Part shown: piece after piece, positions 26,421 through 35,597 of the stretch | Numbering within the stretch: the first letter of the stretch is position 1 | Layout of the letters: every line of letters begins with the position of its first letter | NCBI RefSeq assembly: GCF_017498085.1 | Contig: NZ_JAGBKM010000022.1 | Coordinates: 1-54,021, forward strand | Length of the DNA stretch: 54,021 nt | Direction of reading: 5' to 3' | DNA from: Psychrobacter coccoides | Lineage (GTDB): Bacteria > Pseudomonadota > Gammaproteobacteria > Pseudomonadales > Moraxellaceae | Position numbers and translations under genes: made by a program | The notes under the pieces: generated by a model | What the model was told of the DNA's origin: nothing | The model's input: only the letters and a program-made list of their open reading frames with translations | The model's database searches: none

Positions 26421-26936
26421 ATGATCGCATCTTTGACTCGTTTTTCTCGTGTATTGGCAGCAGGGACGACAGCCGCCATGACCATGCTGAGCTTAAGCGC
26501 TTGCAACAACGTGACACCACTCATGCCAAACATGCCCATCACTCAGCCTGAGCAAGCCGCTGCGCCTATGGTGCAAGCAGTAGTTGGCGATTATGCCGAT
26601 GCAGGTTATGAAAACCGCAGCCAAGGCTATGACTGGGTGGGCGTGATGGTACGATCGGCGGGCAATGAGCAGATCGATATCAAGGTACGTGCACGTAGCG
26701 ACATCAAAAAACCAACGTGTCAGTTTGACGGCACCGCCAGCTTAATGGGTCAAGACAAAGCACACGGTGTGATTTTTCAAACCAAGGTCAATGACAGCAC
26801 GGCGTTTTTTCAGTTTAAAGATGGGATGTTGACCATTGATAGCCAAGATAAGTACGCGCTGAATTATTTTTGTTCGGGTGGCGCTTCACTCGTTGGCGAC
26901 TATCAGAAGCTTGAGGGTGATTTAGCGCTCAATTAA
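26421..26936 (+). CDS. Small putative lipoprotein of unknown function
   Basis: I do not recognise a family. 171 residues; lipobox LSAC with Cys at residue 28, after a hydrophobic stretch. The mature part is a small beta-rich domain with one cysteine pair (KPTCQFDGTASLMG and YFCSGGAS) that could form a disulfide. The weak ribosome site AAAAGG is about 10 nt before the ATG. It is divergent from sbp across about 290 bp and ends in a strong shared terminator facing sat, so a sulfur link is only positional. Confidence 0.78.
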   Translation: MIASLTRFSRVLAAGTTAAMTMLSLSACNNVTPLMPNMPITQPEQAAAPMVQAVVGDYADAGYENRSQGYDWVGVMVRSAGNEQIDIKVRARSDIKKPTCQFDGTASLMGQDKAHGVIFQTKVNDSTAFFQFKDGMLTIDSQDKYALNYFCSGGASLVGDYQKLEGDLALN

Positions 26937-26976
26937 TAGCTTTAATTGCCTATTTTAGATAATAAAATGAGATAAG

Positions 26977-27014
26977 AAAAAAGGTGCCAGATTTATATTC
27001 TGCCACCTTTTTTT
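26977..27014. terminator. Bidirectional terminator between lipoprotein and sat
   Basis: AAAAAAGGTGCCAGA pairs with TCTGCCACCTTTTTT with one C-C mismatch and a 7-nt loop, with A and T runs at the two ends. It ends both convergent genes. Confidence 0.85.
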
Positions 27015-27047
27015 ATGAGTGATGTTTATCAAAAAATCAATTTTGCT

Positions 27048-28301
27048 CTATACCGCAGATGCGCCCGTGAGTTTGATCTCAGCACGTTCTTCACGAGCGA
27101 TGCTACCGTAGTAGTTACGTAGTATCTCAAGCACTTCTGGACGGCTGAAGTTGTCGGGGACTTCGAGATCCTCTGATAGCGCCTTACGCAGTTTAGTGCC
27201 TGAGACTTTGACGTGCTCAGAGGCATCATGCGGGCAAGTCTTATCGGACGCCATGGCGCTACAAGCATTACACCAAAACGTCCAGCCAATCTTGAGTGGC
27301 TGCGTGATCAAATCATCTTTGCCGACATATTCAAAGATCGTCTGCGCATCAAAGGCGCCATAATAATCACCGACACCAGCGTGATCACGGCCGACAATCA
27401 GATGGCTACAACCATAGTTTTGACGGAACACTGCGTGCAGCAGTGCCTCACGGGGCCCAGCATAACGCATATCGAGCGGATAGCCTGCCTGAATGACGGT
27501 ATCTTGCTTAAAGTAATTGTCAATCAAGGTTTTGATGGCCTCTTGGCGTACCTCAGCTGGGATGTCGCCAGGCTTGAGTGCACCCAGTAAAGAGTGAATC
27601 AGCACGCCATCGCAAATCTCGATAGCAATCTTGGCAAGGTATTCGTGTGAGCGGTGCATCGGATTACGGGTCTGGAAGGCGGCGACCGTTTTCCAGCCTT
27701 TGGCGTCCAAGATGGCACGAGTCTCCGCTGGAGTTTTATAAATCTCAGGATATAAGGTTGGGAACTCGCCCTCGCTCAACACCTCGACACTGCCTGCGAT
27801 GTTGACCTCGCCTTGGTTAAGTACTTGCTGCACGCCCGGATGCTCGCTGTCGGTGGTAGTAAAGACTTGCTGACACTCATGGGCTTTGTCAATGGTATAG
27901 CTCTCTTCTACCGTCAAGATGCCCATAATCTCGCCATCTTTTGCCACCAGTGCCACTTTATCGCCTTGACTCAAGCTATCAGCCGTCGCCTTCGGTGCGG
28001 ACAATGTGATCGGGATTGGCCAAAACAAGCCAGCATTGTCGCCGCTTTGCAGACGCATGTCATCGACCACCCCTTGCCAGTCGGCCTGATTCATAAAACC
28101 ATTTAGCGGGGTAAAGCCGCCAATACCGAGCATAATCAAATCGCCACGCTCACGTGAGCTGAGGGTAATCGTCGGCAAGGTGCTGGCAAGTTTTAGTGCG
28201 TGATGGCGCGCCTCACCTTTTAGCAATAACGGCTTAAGATCTTTGCTGCCATGTGGCGGCACAAGTTTTGATGTTTGGTTAGGCGTAGTAGTAAATGTCA
28301 T
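27048..28301 (-). CDS. sat: Sulfate adenylyltransferase (ATP sulfurylase)
   Basis: 417 residues from the ATG at 28301, preceded by AAGG; the frame runs 13 codons further without a better start. The catalytic loop [11 protein letters not shown] (residues 210-220) and the block [18 protein letters not shown] mark the single-chain Sat/Met3 class, which joins sulfate and ATP to make APS. A Cys-rich segment ([14 protein letters not shown]) is also typical of this class. No APS kinase domain is attached (length ends after the sulfurylase fold). It is divergent from cysI across 441 bp holding a MITE. Confidence 0.95.
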   Translation of the reverse strand: MTFTTTPNQTSKLVPPHGSKDLKPLLLKGEARHHALKLASTLPTITLSSRERGDLIMLGIGGFTPLNGFMNQADWQGVVDDMRLQSGDNAGLFWPIPITLSAPKATADSLSQGDKVALVAKDGEIMGILTVEESYTIDKAHECQQVFTTTDSEHPGVQQVLNQGEVNIAGSVEVLSEGEFPTLYPEIYKTPAETRAILDAKGWKTVAAFQTRNPMHRSHEYLAKIAIEICDGVLIHSLLGALKPGDIPAEVRQEAIKTLIDNYFKQDTVIQAGYPLDMRYAGPREALLHAVFRQNYGCSHLIVGRDHAGVGDYYGAFDAQTIFEYVGKDDLITQPLKIGWTFWCNACSAMASDKTCPHDASEHVKVSGTKLRKALSEDLEVPDNFSRPEVLEILRNYYGSIAREERAEIKLTGASAV

Positions 28302-28480
28302 GTTTTTAACCTTATAGCAGCGAATAAATCGAATAGGCATAGGCTACCGAACTTTGATTATGAAAATTTATGCTGACTTTGGATATGGATATGTCTTAAA
28401 GGAATTTATGTTTATAGAGGCAAGCTTATATGATGTGACACTCAATGATTCAATGATTGACCTTGCGACACCTTTTAGTT
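28302..28480. other. Gap between sat and MITE, no gene seen
   Basis: AT-rich DNA that must hold the sat promoter. A short open frame on the plus strand (28354-28581) runs into the MITE and lacks a ribosome site, so it is not called. I could not fix promoter boxes. Confidence 0.4.
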
Positions 28481-28654
28481 TAGGGCGTGTCTTCAATTCA
28501 CTCGATAGTTATCTAAATGGGCTAAAAATGGCCAAATTTTGCCAAACATCGTCAAATAGTTGGTTAATATCCCGATATTAACGGCGCTATTTTCCTTGTT
28601 TGTCCGCAATTTATCTCATTTTTATCACCATTTTTGAAATAAAGACACGCCCTA
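28481..28654. mobile_element. 174-bp MITE with inverted ends (TAGGGCGTGTCTT) upstream of cysI
   Basis: The left end TAGGGCGTGTCTTCAATTCA (28481-28500) matches the reverse complement of the right end 28635-28654 at 18 of 20 positions. Taking the true ends as GGGCGTGT, the flanks are TA on both sides, suggesting a 2-bp TA target duplication. No open frame is present. The element lies about 90 bp before the cysI start, so its presence may alter cysI or sat expression. The parent element is not in the window. Confidence 0.75.
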
Positions 28655-28742
28655 GTACGCACAACTTAGTACAAAAAAACAGTACACACGCAAATCATTT
28701 TCGTCGCCGCATTTATGTTTAAAACAAAATTGAGATTACGTC

Positions 28743-30434
28743 ATGTATCAATATAATTACGCTGACCAAACCTTGGTAGAAGAACGAGTCGCCCAGTTTC
28801 GTGACCAAACCGAGCGCTTTTTGGCAGGCGAGCTTGCCGAGGAGCAGTACTTGCCGCTGCGTCTACAAAACGGTCTGTATATCCAGCGCTATGCGCCTAT
28901 GCTGCGTATCGCCATTCCTTATGGGTTGCTTGCCAGCTACCAGTTGCGCAAATTGGCTGAGATTACCCGCAAATACGACAAAGGCTACGGCCACTTTACC
29001 ACCCGTACCAATATGCAGCTGAACTGGCCAAAGCTAGAAGAAGTGCCAGATATTTTGGCAGAGCTGGCCTCAGTACAAATGCATTCTATCCAAACCTCAG
29101 GCAACTGTATTCGCAATACCACCACCGACCCCTATGCTGGTATTCATCAAAATGAGATTGCCGACCCACGTCCGTATTGCGAAATCATTCGTCAGTGGTC
29201 AACCTTTCATCCTGAGTTTGCTTTTTTGCCGCGTAAATTTAAGATTGCCGTCATTGGCACTGAAAATGATCGTGCGGCCACCCGTGTGCATGACATTGGT
29301 CTGCATCTCAAGAAAAACGAAGATGGTGAGATTGGCTTTGAAGTCTTGGTCGGCGGCGGTCTTGGTCGTATTCCTGTGCTTGGCAAAGTCATCAATAAGT
29401 TCTTGCCCCGTCAGCATCTACTGAGCTATTTGGATGCTATTTTACGGGTTTATAACCTGCATGGTCGCCGTGATAAAGGCAGTAAATACCGCTCACGCAT
29501 CAAGATTTTGGTCGATACCTTGGGCGGCCCTGCCTTTGCCAAATTGGTCGATGCCGAGTGGGAAGCGCATACCAAAGACGGGCCACTAACGCTGACAGAT
29601 GCCAACTTTGAGCATGCCAGCAGTTTTTTTAGTGAGCCTGATTATAAAGAGTTTGATGCACTACAAGCGCAGTCTGATTTGCAGCAGCAATTAAGTGCGG
29701 ATAAAGACTTTGCCAATTGGTACAACCAAAATACGGTGGCGCATAAAGTTGCAGGCTACCGAGCGATTGTCATCTCCCTAAAGGCAGGTCTCGTCGATGG
29801 TAAATACGTGCCATCAGGTGATGTCACCCATACCCAAATGGACGCACTCGCTGATCTTGCAGACCAATACAGCTTTGGCGAGCTGCGTGGCACCTATCAG
29901 CAAAACCTGGTCTTCGCTGACGTGCAAACCAATCAGCTGTATGAGCTATGGCAAAAGCTGACTGACCTACATCTGGCGCGTCCCAATATCAATACCTTAA
30001 CCGATATGATCGTCTGCCCAGGCTGGGACTATTGCTCGCTGGCCAATGCCACCACCCACAATATCGCTGAGCAAATCGAAAAGCAGTTTAGCGATTTGGA
30101 TTACCTCTACGATCTTGGTGATATTCGTCTCAATATGTCGGGCTGTATCAATGCCTGTGCCCACCACCATACTGGCGATATCGGAATCCTCGGCGTCGAT
30201 AAAAAAGGCGAAAACTGGTATCAAATCAGCCTTGGCGGCAATTCAAGTAACGATGCCAAGCTGGGCAAAATACTGGGCCGCTCCGTCCCTACCGAAGCGG
30301 TGGCAGATACCATTCAACAGATCGTCGATGTCTATGTCGAGCTGCGAGCCACCACGGACAATGATGTCGAGAGCTTTGGCGAATTGGTTGAGCGTGTCGG
30401 AATTGATCCCTTTAAGGAGAAGGTCTATGGCTAA
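28743..30434 (+). CDS. cysI: Sulfite reductase hemoprotein subunit
   Basis: 563 residues. Sulfite/nitrite reductase repeats are seen, with FTTRTNMQLNWPKLEEVPDI in the ferredoxin-like half. The siroheme/[4Fe-4S] cysteines lie in CPGWDYC and SGCINAC (C-x5-C and C-x3-C) near the end. It reduces sulfite to sulfide. Short size and a DUF934 partner rather than a CysJ flavoprotein suggest ferredoxin or another donor. The ATG lacks a strong ribosome site. Its stop overlaps the next start by 8 bases, a translation-coupled pair. Confidence 0.94.
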   Translation: MYQYNYADQTLVEERVAQFRDQTERFLAGELAEEQYLPLRLQNGLYIQRYAPMLRIAIPYGLLASYQLRKLAEITRKYDKGYGHFTTRTNMQLNWPKLEEVPDILAELASVQMHSIQTSGNCIRNTTTDPYAGIHQNEIADPRPYCEIIRQWSTFHPEFAFLPRKFKIAVIGTENDRAATRVHDIGLHLKKNEDGEIGFEVLVGGGLGRIPVLGKVINKFLPRQHLLSYLDAILRVYNLHGRRDKGSKYRSRIKILVDTLGGPAFAKLVDAEWEAHTKDGPLTLTDANFEHASSFFSEPDYKEFDALQAQSDLQQQLSADKDFANWYNQNTVAHKVAGYRAIVISLKAGLVDGKYVPSGDVTHTQMDALADLADQYSFGELRGTYQQNLVFADVQTNQLYELWQKLTDLHLARPNINTLTDMIVCPGWDYCSLANATTHNIAEQIEKQFSDLDYLYDLGDIRLNMSGCINACAHHHTGDIGILGVDKKGENWYQISLGGNSSNDAKLGKILGRSVPTEAVADTIQQIVDVYVELRATTDNDVESFGELVERVGIDPFKEKVYG

Positions 30435-31023
30435 TCATCATATCTTGGATAGTAGCGGCGTCGATATTAGCGCTCAAGACAGCTGGCATGCTCTCGCCAC
30501 AGATACGCTGCCAGATGGTATCGCCTCGATAGAGCTGACGCTACTTGAGCTGCTACAAAAACAAGAAAAGCCTGATGTGCTTGTGCCGCTGGCCGATCTG
30601 TTGGACGGCTCAGGGGCACTGGCAACGGGGTTGGTGAAAGAAGTGTATGAGCTGATAGTCGAGCACAGTAGCCGTACTGGTCTATGGGTGACTGCTGATA
30701 CGGACACAGAGGCGCTGGCAGCACTGAGTGAGCTGCTCTCAAAGCAGACGCTTATCGTCATACATGTGCCCAAATTCGCGGATGGTCGTGGCTTTAGCTT
30801 CGCTCAAACACTGCGCCAAATCGGCTATCAAGGGGAGATTCGTGTTGCAGGCGCATTTGGCCGTGATCAAATTGCTTACTTACTGCGTGTGGGCGTCGAC
30901 AGCTTTGTGCTCAGTGAACACGACTTACAGTCGGACTTTGATATTTCTCAAGCATTTACTGCGCTTGCTAGCAGTTATGACGGTCGTAACGCCGCCGCAC
31001 TGCCAATGTTTTCCGGTGCTTAG
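30427..31023 (+). CDS. DUF934 protein, sulfite-reduction partner
   Basis: 198 residues from the ATG at 30427, which lies inside the end of cysI. The frame extends far upstream in an overlapping frame of cysI, but AAGGAGAAGG just before this ATG fixes the start. DUF934 traits: PLADLLDGSGALATG, KFADGRGFSFAQTLRQIGYQ and GEIRVAGAFGRDQIAYLLRVGVD. Proteins of this group usually sit next to cysI in proteobacteria and are thought to help sulfite reduction, but no activity is proved. The overlap suggests a fixed ratio to CysI. Confidence 0.92.
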   Translation: MANHHILDSSGVDISAQDSWHALATDTLPDGIASIELTLLELLQKQEKPDVLVPLADLLDGSGALATGLVKEVYELIVEHSSRTGLWVTADTDTEALAALSELLSKQTLIVIHVPKFADGRGFSFAQTLRQIGYQGEIRVAGAFGRDQIAYLLRVGVDSFVLSEHDLQSDFDISQAFTALASSYDGRNAAALPMFSGA

Positions 31024-31089
31024 TTTTTGAATCCTTTATTAAGTTTTCTCTAAATTTTTATTACCTCCATCCCATTTAAGGAACGTGTT

Positions 31090-31728
31090 ATGAGCCAGTT
31101 ACATCCAAACCTAGACATTGACCAAGCCAATCAAGACTTAAAAGGCAAATCACCAGAAGAAATTGTGGCGTGGGCACTAACCCAAGCGAAAAACCCAATC
31201 ATCACCACCAATTTCCGTCCTTACGAGTCTGCTATCTTGCATTTGGTCGCCAAACAAAAACCTGATATCACTGTACTCTGGGTAGACTCTGGTTATAACA
31301 CCGATGCCACTTACCGCTTTGCTAATAAGGTGATCGAAGATTTAGACCTCAATGTCATTACTTATATCCCTAAGCAGACGGCTGCCCATCGTGATGTCAC
31401 GATGAATGGTATCCCAGGTGTTAATGATGAGCAACACGACAAGTTCACCGAGCAAGTCAAACTTGAGCCGTTTCGCCGTGCACTCGATGAGCTAAAGCCT
31501 GACGTCTGGTTCAATGCCATTCGCAAGGATCAGACCGAATTTCGTCAAGGACTTGATGTGCTTAGCCTATCAAAAGACGGCGTGCTAAAAGTAGCGCCGC
31601 TATTTGAAAAAACCGATAGCGATTTAGATGTGTATTTAGATGAGCATAATTTGCCAAATGAGTTTGATTACTTTGATCCGACTAAAGTAGAAGAGCACCG
31701 TGAGTGTGGCTTGCACACGCAGTTATAA
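31090..31728 (+). CDS. cysH: Phosphoadenosine/adenosine phosphosulfate reductase
   Basis: 212 residues, shorter than E. coli CysH (244). The reductase fold has VLWVDSGYNTDATYRFA and WFNAIRKDQTEFRQGLD, and the C-terminus ends ECGLHTQL with the catalytic Cys206. There is no CC or second CxxC pair for a [4Fe-4S] cluster, which favours PAPS over APS as substrate. A kinase to make PAPS is not in this window. AAGGAACGTGTT precedes the ATG. It follows the DUF934 gene by 66 bp on the same strand. Confidence 0.93.
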   Translation: MSQLHPNLDIDQANQDLKGKSPEEIVAWALTQAKNPIITTNFRPYESAILHLVAKQKPDITVLWVDSGYNTDATYRFANKVIEDLDLNVITYIPKQTAAHRDVTMNGIPGVNDEQHDKFTEQVKLEPFRRALDELKPDVWFNAIRKDQTEFRQGLDVLSLSKDGVLKVAPLFEKTDSDLDVYLDEHNLPNEFDYFDPTKVEEHRECGLHTQL

Positions 31729-31768
31729 TCAAGCGTTACCGTAACTCATCGTTTAAAAAGCTCTGTTT

Positions 31769-31805
31769 AAAAGGCTCTTTTACACTTTTAAGAGAGCCTT
31801 TTTGT
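31769..31805 (+). terminator. Terminator after cysH
   Basis: AAGGCTCTT (31771-31779) pairs with AAGAGAGCCTT (31790-31800) with one bulged base, followed by TTTTT. It should end the cysI-DUF934-cysH transcript, so cysG likely has its own promoter. Confidence 0.75.
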
Positions 31806-31974
31806 CGTAAGCGCTCTTAACACTATCTCCTCCTCTATGCCACATTCCACCAAAAATCACAATCAACATGACAAAAACGACTATGCTAATGCCAATTCAC
31901 TAGGTGAGCGTGTGCCTGTGATACCTCATAATGGATGCATATTTTACGACATTGAATACATAATTGGTGATGCT

Positions 31975-33723
31975 ATGAACACCTTTCCATTATTTTTTAA
32001 ACTAGAAGACCGCAAGGTACTGATCGTGGGCGGCGGCGATGTGGCGCTGCGTAAGGCAGATTTGCTTAGCCGTGCTGGGGCTGCCATTACCATCCTAGCG
32101 CCAGATATCAGCACTGAGATACAAGCCTTGCTATCAGACGATAAGCACGAGCTGATTTATAAAAATTATGATAAATCCTATATGACAGGTGCACGAGTCA
32201 TTATCGCCGCCACGGATGATGAGACACTCAATCATCAAATTCACGCTGACGCCACCGCAATCAATATTCCGGTAAACGTGGTTGATACCCCGCATTTATG
32301 TGACTTTATCTTCCCCGCTATCGTCGATCGTAATCCCATCGTCATCGGCATCTCATCGAATGGCAAAGCGCCCGTGTTGGCACGTCTACTGCGCGCACGT
32401 CTTGAGACCCTCATTCCACAAGGCTATGGCAAGCTGGCCAAGCTGGCTGGTGAGTTCCGTAGCGAGGTAAAACGTAAAATCCCAACCCTGACAGGCCGTC
32501 GGCAGTTTTGGGAGCGTGCCTTTGAAGGTCAGGTCAGTCAGCTGATGTTTGCCGGTAATGAGCGTGAGGCCACTGCACAGCTACAAGCAGATCTAGACAA
32601 TACAGTAGCAGCGCTTAAAAACAGTACTAATCATAGCGTTGACCCTGATGCCCATAACCCTGCTAATAGTCCTGCCACGACGACTAGCCAGCATAATAAG
32701 AGACACAGCACAGGTTCACTATCGGCCACTGCGCCTGTAGCAACAGATGAATTAACGACTACTCAACATACTACTATTCGAAATAACAATATCAATCAGA
32801 CTCGATCAGCCCAAGACGCTGTTGGTGAAGTCTATATCGTTGGTGCAGGCCCCGGTGATCCAGAGCTTTTGACGTTTAAGGCACTGCGTCTGATGCAGCA
32901 AGCAGATATTGTCTACTATGATGCCCTAGTTTCTCCGCAAGTATTGGATCTGTGCCGCCGTGATGCCGATAAAGTGTTTGTCGGCAAAAAGCGTAGTAAC
33001 CATGCGGTAGCGCAATTAGGCATCAACGAGCTGCTCATCAATAGCGCCAAACAAGGTCGCCGTGTGGTACGTTTAAAAGGTGGCGATCCCTTTATCTTTG
33101 GGCGTGGCGGCGAAGAGATTGAAAGCTTGCGGGCGCATGGGGTTCCTTATCAAGTCGTGCCTGGTATCACCGCTGCCAATGCCGCCGCAAGCTATGCGGG
33201 TATTCCACTCACGCACCGTGATCATTCGCAGTCGGTGCGCTTTGTCACTGGGTTTTTAAAGGCGGGTGCGCCCAATGAGAAGTTTGAAAACCTACTTGAT
33301 ACCAATGAAACCGTGGTATTTTATATGGGCCTACATTCACTGGCACGTTTAACGACAGGTTTGATAAACGCTGGCCGCTCGTCTGAGACACCGATTGCCA
33401 TCGTCTCTAATGCCAGTATGCCCAACCAGCAAGTATTGACCGGTACGCTTGAGAGTATCGTGGAGCTGCAAGAACAAAACCAGCTGCCCACGCCCGCTTT
33501 ACTTATCATGGGGGATGTGGTGGCGTTGCATGATGATTTGGCGTGGTACAACAAACATAATAAAGATACCGGCGATACAGAAGCTAACTGGTTACGTGCA
33601 GGAACAGCTATCACGGACCAAAATGCAAAAAACCCGATAGACCAGCAAGCCCATGCGCTCTCTATGATCGCTAATTTGGCTGCTCAGCAAGAAGAAGATT
33701 TAGAGCAGTTGGTGATTGGATAA
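31975..33723 (+). CDS. cysG: Siroheme synthase (trifunctional)
   Basis: 582 residues from the ATG at 31975; the frame goes back to 31837, but MNTFPLFFKLEDRKVLIVGG is the normal CysG start and GGTGA lies before it. The N-terminal half (VLIVGGGDVALRKADLLSR, Rossmann) is the precorrin-2 dehydrogenase/ferrochelatase module. From about residue 284 (GEVYIVGAGPGDPELLTFKA) the uroporphyrinogen-III methyltransferase module follows, with RLKGGDPFIFGRGGEE. E. coli CysG has 457 residues; here an about 70-residue Thr/Ser/Asn-rich linker and a longer tail are extra. It makes the siroheme that CysI needs. Confidence 0.95.
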   Translation: MNTFPLFFKLEDRKVLIVGGGDVALRKADLLSRAGAAITILAPDISTEIQALLSDDKHELIYKNYDKSYMTGARVIIAATDDETLNHQIHADATAINIPVNVVDTPHLCDFIFPAIVDRNPIVIGISSNGKAPVLARLLRARLETLIPQGYGKLAKLAGEFRSEVKRKIPTLTGRRQFWERAFEGQVSQLMFAGNEREATAQLQADLDNTVAALKNSTNHSVDPDAHNPANSPATTTSQHNKRHSTGSLSATAPVATDELTTTQHTTIRNNNINQTRSAQDAVGEVYIVGAGPGDPELLTFKALRLMQQADIVYYDALVSPQVLDLCRRDADKVFVGKKRSNHAVAQLGINELLINSAKQGRRVVRLKGGDPFIFGRGGEEIESLRAHGVPYQVVPGITAANAAASYAGIPLTHRDHSQSVRFVTGFLKAGAPNEKFENLLDTNETVVFYMGLHSLARLTTGLINAGRSSETPIAIVSNASMPNQQVLTGTLESIVELQEQNQLPTPALLIMGDVVALHDDLAWYNKHNKDTGDTEANWLRAGTAITDQNAKNPIDQQAHALSMIANLAAQQEEDLEQLVIG

Positions 33724-33731
33724 TGTTTGCT

Positions 33732-33750
33732 TGATTTCGAACGGACTATA
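33732..33750. repeat. Solo end resembling the TATAGT repeat family
   Basis: TTTCGAACGGACTATA here resembles TTTCGAACTGACTATA at the right end of the 2780-2924 repeat. No body or left end is seen, so this is a remnant or a chance match of a common intergenic motif. Confidence 0.4.
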
Positions 33751-33756
33751 ATATAG

Positions 33757-33787
33757 CCCTGCCAATATGTTATTGGCAGGGTTTTTT
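33757..33787 (+). terminator. Terminator after cysG
   Basis: CCCTGCCAATA (33757-33767) and TATTGGCAGGG (33771-33781) form a perfect 11-bp stem with a TGT loop, then six T residues. Confidence 0.9.
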
Positions 33788-33863
33788 ATGCGCTTGTACA
33801 AAGCAAACCACAACAATTCTTGCTAGAATGACAGCTTTCTATTAAATACCCTTAAACTTAACT

Positions 33864-35498
33864 ATGCTCACACCTGCCGATACCAAATCCCTGCCTACTA
33901 ACCCGCTCACCATCTTACATACCTCCGATTGGCATTTGGGGCGCAGGCTCTATGGTCGTATGCGCTATGATGAGTTTGCAGCGTTTTTGGATTGGCTTGA
34001 AACCGCCATTAGCGAGCAACACGTAGATGTACTGATTGTCGCCGGCGACATCTTTGACACCATGACCCCAAGCAACCGAGCGCAGGCGCTGTATTATGAG
34101 TTTTTGGGGCGAGTCTCACGCTCCTGCTGCCAGCATATCGTCATCGTCGCAGGCAATCATGACTCCCCGACTTTTTTGGATGCACCAAGTTATGTGCTTA
34201 AGTTCTTAAACGTTCATGTCATTGGCACCGCTTGCGAGGATTTAAACGATGAGGTCTTGGTATTAGATGACACGGACGGCACGCCGCACTGCATTATCGC
34301 TGCTGTGCCTTATCTGCGTGATCGTGATGTCCGTAGCAGCAGCGCTGGCGAGTCGATGGACAGCAAAGACGCCAATGTCATCAAAGGCATTCGCGCCCAT
34401 TATGATGACGTGGCAAGTATCGCTAAATCCAAGCAAGCTCAATTAATAAAATCCCACCAACGCCATATTCCGATCATTGCCACAGGTCATCTATTTGCAG
34501 CTGGCGGCACGACGACCGAAGACGACGGCGTACGTGAGCTTTATGTCGGCTCACTCGGCAAGATCTCTGCTGATATGTTTGATGAGGGCTTTGATTATGT
34601 CGCCCTTGGGCATTTGCATGTGCCGCAGCGGGTCGGCGGCCGTGAGAGCATTCGCTATTCAGGTTCGCCGATTGCGATGGGTTTTGGTGAGGCACGCCAG
34701 CAAAAACAAGTGTTGCTCATACAGTTTGGCGCAGTAAAAAACGAGTTTAGTGATAAAAAACCAATATCAAACAATACCGCTGCTCATACCATTGCAAGCA
34801 ATGTGCCTCAGATCACGAGTACAGTTGCCACAATTGAAACATCGGTAGAAAAAGCGGCTAAAAAAGTAGCCAATCAGACGAGTGGCTTTATGGATGATTT
34901 GTTTGGCTTTGATGATTCAGTAGACAATGAGGGCCGCGACAAAAGCAATGTAGACGAACACCATGTAAAGCAAGAACGCAAGGTTGATGACCTCAATTCA
35001 AATGATGTTGACTCAAAAACAACCTCTCCTTCAGCTGCTGCGTCAATACCTCAGCGACTGCATTTTGACAAATCATGTCAGATGCAGATCGCTTCCTTGC
35101 CTATTCCCACGTTTCAAAGATTGGCACAAGTCTCAGGTGATCTACAGTCTATCCAACAGGCGATTGATAGTACTACTCAGTCTTTAGATGACACGGAGTC
35201 TGTTTGGCTCGAAGTGATTTACACAGGTGACGAGCTGGTCAGCGAGTTACGTGAGCATATCCAAGCGATGGTAGATGGGTTGCCGTGTGAGGTACTAAAA
35301 ATAAAAAACACCCGTACCTATAATAAAGTGCTAAACCAGCAGCAAACCTCTGAGACACTACAAGACTTGGATGAGGAAGAGGTATTTGAGCGCTGTTTGC
35401 TTCTTAACGAGGTCGCAGATGAACAAAAAAATGCCCTGCGAGAAGCCTATCAGCAAATCATATATAACCTGCGTCATGAAGACACTCAGGCGGAATAA
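33864..35498 (+). CDS. sbcD: Exonuclease subunit SbcD
   Basis: 544 residues. Mre11-type metallophosphoesterase motifs in order: HTSDWHLGR (19-27), GDIFD (61-65), GNHD (97-100), TGHLF (about 207-211) and GHLHVP (249-254). With SbcC it forms the nuclease that opens DNA hairpins and blocked ends. E. coli SbcD has 400 residues; the excess is an acidic, serine-rich stretch at about 292-395 (with FMDDLFGFDDSVDNEGRD), inserted before the capping domain. Tail blocks resume at HFDKSCQMQIASLPIPTF. No ribosome site is strong. It precedes sbcC by about 100 bp. Confidence 0.93.
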   Translation: MLTPADTKSLPTNPLTILHTSDWHLGRRLYGRMRYDEFAAFLDWLETAISEQHVDVLIVAGDIFDTMTPSNRAQALYYEFLGRVSRSCCQHIVIVAGNHDSPTFLDAPSYVLKFLNVHVIGTACEDLNDEVLVLDDTDGTPHCIIAAVPYLRDRDVRSSSAGESMDSKDANVIKGIRAHYDDVASIAKSKQAQLIKSHQRHIPIIATGHLFAAGGTTTEDDGVRELYVGSLGKISADMFDEGFDYVALGHLHVPQRVGGRESIRYSGSPIAMGFGEARQQKQVLLIQFGAVKNEFSDKKPISNNTAAHTIASNVPQITSTVATIETSVEKAAKKVANQTSGFMDDLFGFDDSVDNEGRDKSNVDEHHVKQERKVDDLNSNDVDSKTTSPSAAASIPQRLHFDKSCQMQIASLPIPTFQRLAQVSGDLQSIQQAIDSTTQSLDDTESVWLEVIYTGDELVSELREHIQAMVDGLPCEVLKIKNTRTYNKVLNQQQTSETLQDLDEEEVFERCLLLNEVADEQKNALREAYQQIIYNLRHEDTQAE

Positions 35499-35597
35499 CA
35501 GCCGCTCATGTCAACTACTCGCTACTCATTGCTTTATTGCTTTTTACTATCATTTTGATAACCACTCTATAGACCTATCTAAAAATAAGACCTGCTC

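Noticed and set aside
28354..28581. 75-codon open frame upstream of cysI
   Set aside because: It runs into the MITE from one side and has no family resemblance; the frame is a by-product of the gap and element.
30046..30426. Upstream extension of the DUF934 frame inside cysI
   Set aside because: Overlaps the CysI Fe-S motif in another frame; the strong AAGGAGAAGG site fixes the start at 30427.
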